The notes beneath the pieces were generated by a model. The model ran no database searches. It worked only from the letters and a program-made list of their open reading frames with translations, and was not told the DNA's origin. Made by a program: the position numbers and the translations under genes. Positions 63,401 through 64,000 of a stretch of 64,000 nt of DNA are shown piece after piece. Within the stretch, counting starts at the first letter, position 1. The number at the start of each line of letters is the position of its first letter. Source of the stretch: Gilvimarinus chinensis DSM 19667 (GTDB lineage Bacteria; Pseudomonadota; Gammaproteobacteria; Pseudomonadales; Cellvibrionaceae); contig NZ_KB898706.1 in NCBI RefSeq assembly GCF_000377745.1, positions 891,955-955,954 on the forward strand. The letters are read 5' to 3'.

Positions 63401-63585
63401 CTTTGCAGGCAAAAATTGTGATTCCGATGGCCATTTCACTGGCTTACGGGGTTTTGTTCGCTACCTTTGTGACCTTGGTGTTGGTGCCTGTGTTGTACTT
63501 GGTGATGCATGACCTTAGTTCTGTCCGGCGCAGAATGCTAAATTGGTTTTGTCCCTACCGGAAAACTCAATCGTTTGATGCCTGA
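60424..63585 (+). CDS. RND multidrug efflux permease (AcrB/HAE1-like)
   Basis: 1053 residues, 12 membrane helices and two large periplasmic loops. Visible: WFARNSVAANLLMIVLILMGL (TM1), YRGAAPQDVEEGITVKLEEAL, TM4 motif VLGVVVDDAIVIGESVHSEVEERG with the proton-relay Asp pair, and TM10 FGIFAAIGVVVNDSLVMVDYVN. The sequence resembles the less-studied pumps with an MFP partner and no adjacent outer-membrane channel gene, so it probably recruits a TolC-like protein from elsewhere. Substrate unknown. Confidence 0.94.
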   Translation: METVEDTRRGIIAWFARNSVAANLLMIVLILMGLFSALTIRKQMFPQLEINWINIDITYRGAAPQDVEEGITVKLEEALATVQGIERLITRSNRGAASASIEVMENYDAQDVLDEVKTAVDSISSFPDGMERPRISRVKFRQEVMYVSLYGDLNNFDLKRMGEEIYNELRALPDVNIVEYYSGANYEIAIEVSRDKLHEYGFTFNEVAQAVRNWSTNQSAGQIRAEDGFISVRVEDQAYIGEEFERLPLRTGEDGTKVLLGDVAKVNDGFEEGINYTKLNGHNAVTFFIGATKDQSITDVSSTVKTYLDERNQTLPAGVSVDPWVDLTYYLNGRLNMMLSNMFWGGLLVFAILALFLRMKLAMWVMLGLPVSFLGAMALLPLSWIDVTINVASLFAFIMVLGVVVDDAIVIGESVHSEVEERGQSIDNVIRGAQRVATPATFGVLTTCAAFMPMVLESGPDAAFANSIGYVVVLCLLFSLVESKLILPAHLAHMKPVAATNHSNPIYKVQNFISTRLQWFIDNAYTPGLKWSLQYRYIVMAIFTGIIFVTAGMFAAGFLKFVGMPKVPHDFAIINLEMNPSVPEQTTMDAMLAIENMINEVEADIEREFETPMVEKLYVSMQSRTTAEIQAKLVDPEDRPMDTFALSSRWREKMPNLTGMKSMNIVDSVMMAPGGDDGDVSFRVVGTDLEQLRLAAADIRAGMSKIDGVYEIQDSEQKGVKEARFRLKPVAYSLGLTTADVANQAAFSLYGIEAQRIVRDGEEIRVMVRYPESERNSIDAVNDVLITTPSGSKVPLKEVAEIDLVDGVNQIYREDGKRTITVWANLDFSKIQPLAVADTLREGVFKDIEHNYPKLELEESGNLQDERETLFNFFVNIITILLMIYVLLALPLRSYTQPLMIMSVIPFGVIGAIWGHMIMGFDFSSLSLFGIFAAIGVVVNDSLVMVDYVNGARERGDSLQQAVLQGGRRRFRAVILTSMTTFIGLLPIMFESSLQAKIVIPMAISLAYGVLFATFVTLVLVPVLYLVMHDLSSVRRRMLNWFCPYRKTQSFDA

Positions 63586-63598
63586 GGTGGAGGTTTAC

Positions 63599-64000
63599 AT
63601 GAAGCTATTGGCCATTAGTGGAAGTTTGAGAAAAGAATCTTTGAATACGTCATTGTTAAACGCCGCTAAGTCTGTGGCGGGGGATAAGGTCACCTGGGAT
63701 ACAGCGGCAATAGACGATATACCACTGTACAACCAGGACATCGACGGTGAGCAAAAGCCCGCATCGGTTGACCGTCTCAAGAAGCAGATTGAAGCAGCCG
63801 ATGCCTTGGTGATTGCTACCCCGGAGTACAATTACAGCATTCCCGGTGGTTTAAAAAACGCCATCGACTGGGCGTCGCGCCCCGCGTATAAATCGGTGCT
63901 GGCGCACAAAAAGACCCTTATTTTAAGCGCCTCAATGAGCCCGATGGGTGGTGTGCGTGCGCAGGGTCAGTTAAAGCAAATTTTGGCCGGTACGTTAACG
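63599..64000 (+). CDS. NADPH-dependent FMN reductase, 3' end beyond window
   Basis: The first 134 residues are visible: MKLLAISGSLRKESLNTSLL (phosphate loop SGSLRK), IPLYNQDIDGEQKP, VIATPEYNYSIPGGLKNAID (PEYN motif) and LSASMSPMGGVRAQGQLK. This is the ChrR/YieF group of flavin and quinone reductases. RBS GGTGGAGG precedes the ATG. 13 bp after the RND pump gene, so possibly in the same transcript. Confidence 0.92.
   Translation, partial: MKLLAISGSLRKESLNTSLLNAAKSVAGDKVTWDTAAIDDIPLYNQDIDGEQKPASVDRLKKQIEAADALVIATPEYNYSIPGGLKNAIDWASRPAYKSVLAHKKTLILSASMSPMGGVRAQGQLKQILAGTLT

Overview
The window looks like part of the chromosome of a polysaccharide-degrading, probably marine or salt-tolerant gammaproteobacterium close to the Cellvibrionaceae (Saccharophagus/Cellvibrio/Teredinibacter type). 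This is an inference from gene order and content: leuS-lptE-holA, rplU-rpmA-obgE-proB, a six-gene Mrp/Pha Na+/H+ antiporter operon with a fused A/B subunit, a PdsR/PdsS-type two-component pair, a GH94 phosphorylase of the cellobionic-acid type, CE2-like esterases and a glucosylglycerate (compatible solute) pathway. No tRNA, rRNA or CRISPR array was seen.

Layout. 1-10.5 kb: edge fragment of a possible cyclic-nucleotide-binding protein, a TfoX C-terminal-domain protein, then an M15 peptidase / LplT-like MFS / YieH-like phosphatase / cysE run, ppa, an FHA-domain membrane protein, a selenoprotein-W-like protein, a large RND exporter and a GNAT acetyltransferase. 10.6-12.1 kb: a complete IS1182-type insertion sequence that landed in the terminator shared by two convergent genes and is flanked by two copies of the whole hairpin. 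12.2-22.5 kb: a DUF3014 protein, two secreted SGNH esterases, then the housekeeping block holA-lptE-leuS and rplU-rpmA-obgE-proB. 22.5-26.8 kb: a Fur-box-preceded pair (sigma-region-2-like mini-protein plus a PPM-type methyltransferase), then glycerate kinase, GpgP-like phosphatase and GpgS, i.e. glucosylglycerate synthesis.

26.8-30.2 kb holds the most unusual locus: three tightly coupled genes (gaps of 1 and 4 nt) for an IspD-like nucleotidyltransferase, a RuBisCO-like protein lacking key carboxylase residues, and a TPR-Fic protein whose Fic motif lacks the second arginine. I do not know a described system with this combination. A nucleotidyltransferase that makes a CDP-linked metabolite for a Fic transferase is a testable hypothesis. 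30.3-32.6 kb is a decayed zone: a C-terminal remnant of a second glucosylglycerate phosphorylase with a nonsense codon, a LuxR-type regulator, a 38-bp perfect palindrome and a collapsed two-partner-secretion exoprotein.

32.6-40.3 kb is a phosphorolytic sugar block: GH13_18 phosphorylase, gluconokinase, divergent LacI regulator, GH94 phosphorylase and GPH transporter. Near-identical LacI-type operators sit in the gntK/lacI intergenic region and before the transporter. It probably takes up cellobionic acid (the oxidised product of LPMO action on cellulose), cleaves it to glucose-1-phosphate and gluconate, and phosphorylates the gluconate.

40.4-49 kb: a DUF413/MaoP-like protein, rpsT, pdsS-pdsR, a DUF3592 membrane protein translationally coupled to a MORN-repeat C13 peptidase lipoprotein, a secreted protein of unknown function and an FMN reductase. 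49-64 kb: an AT-rich PIN-like protein, the mrp operon (AB-C-D-E-F-G), a DUF3833 lipoprotein with pldA, a NIT-like soluble protein, an RND efflux adaptor and pump, and an FMN reductase cut by the window edge.
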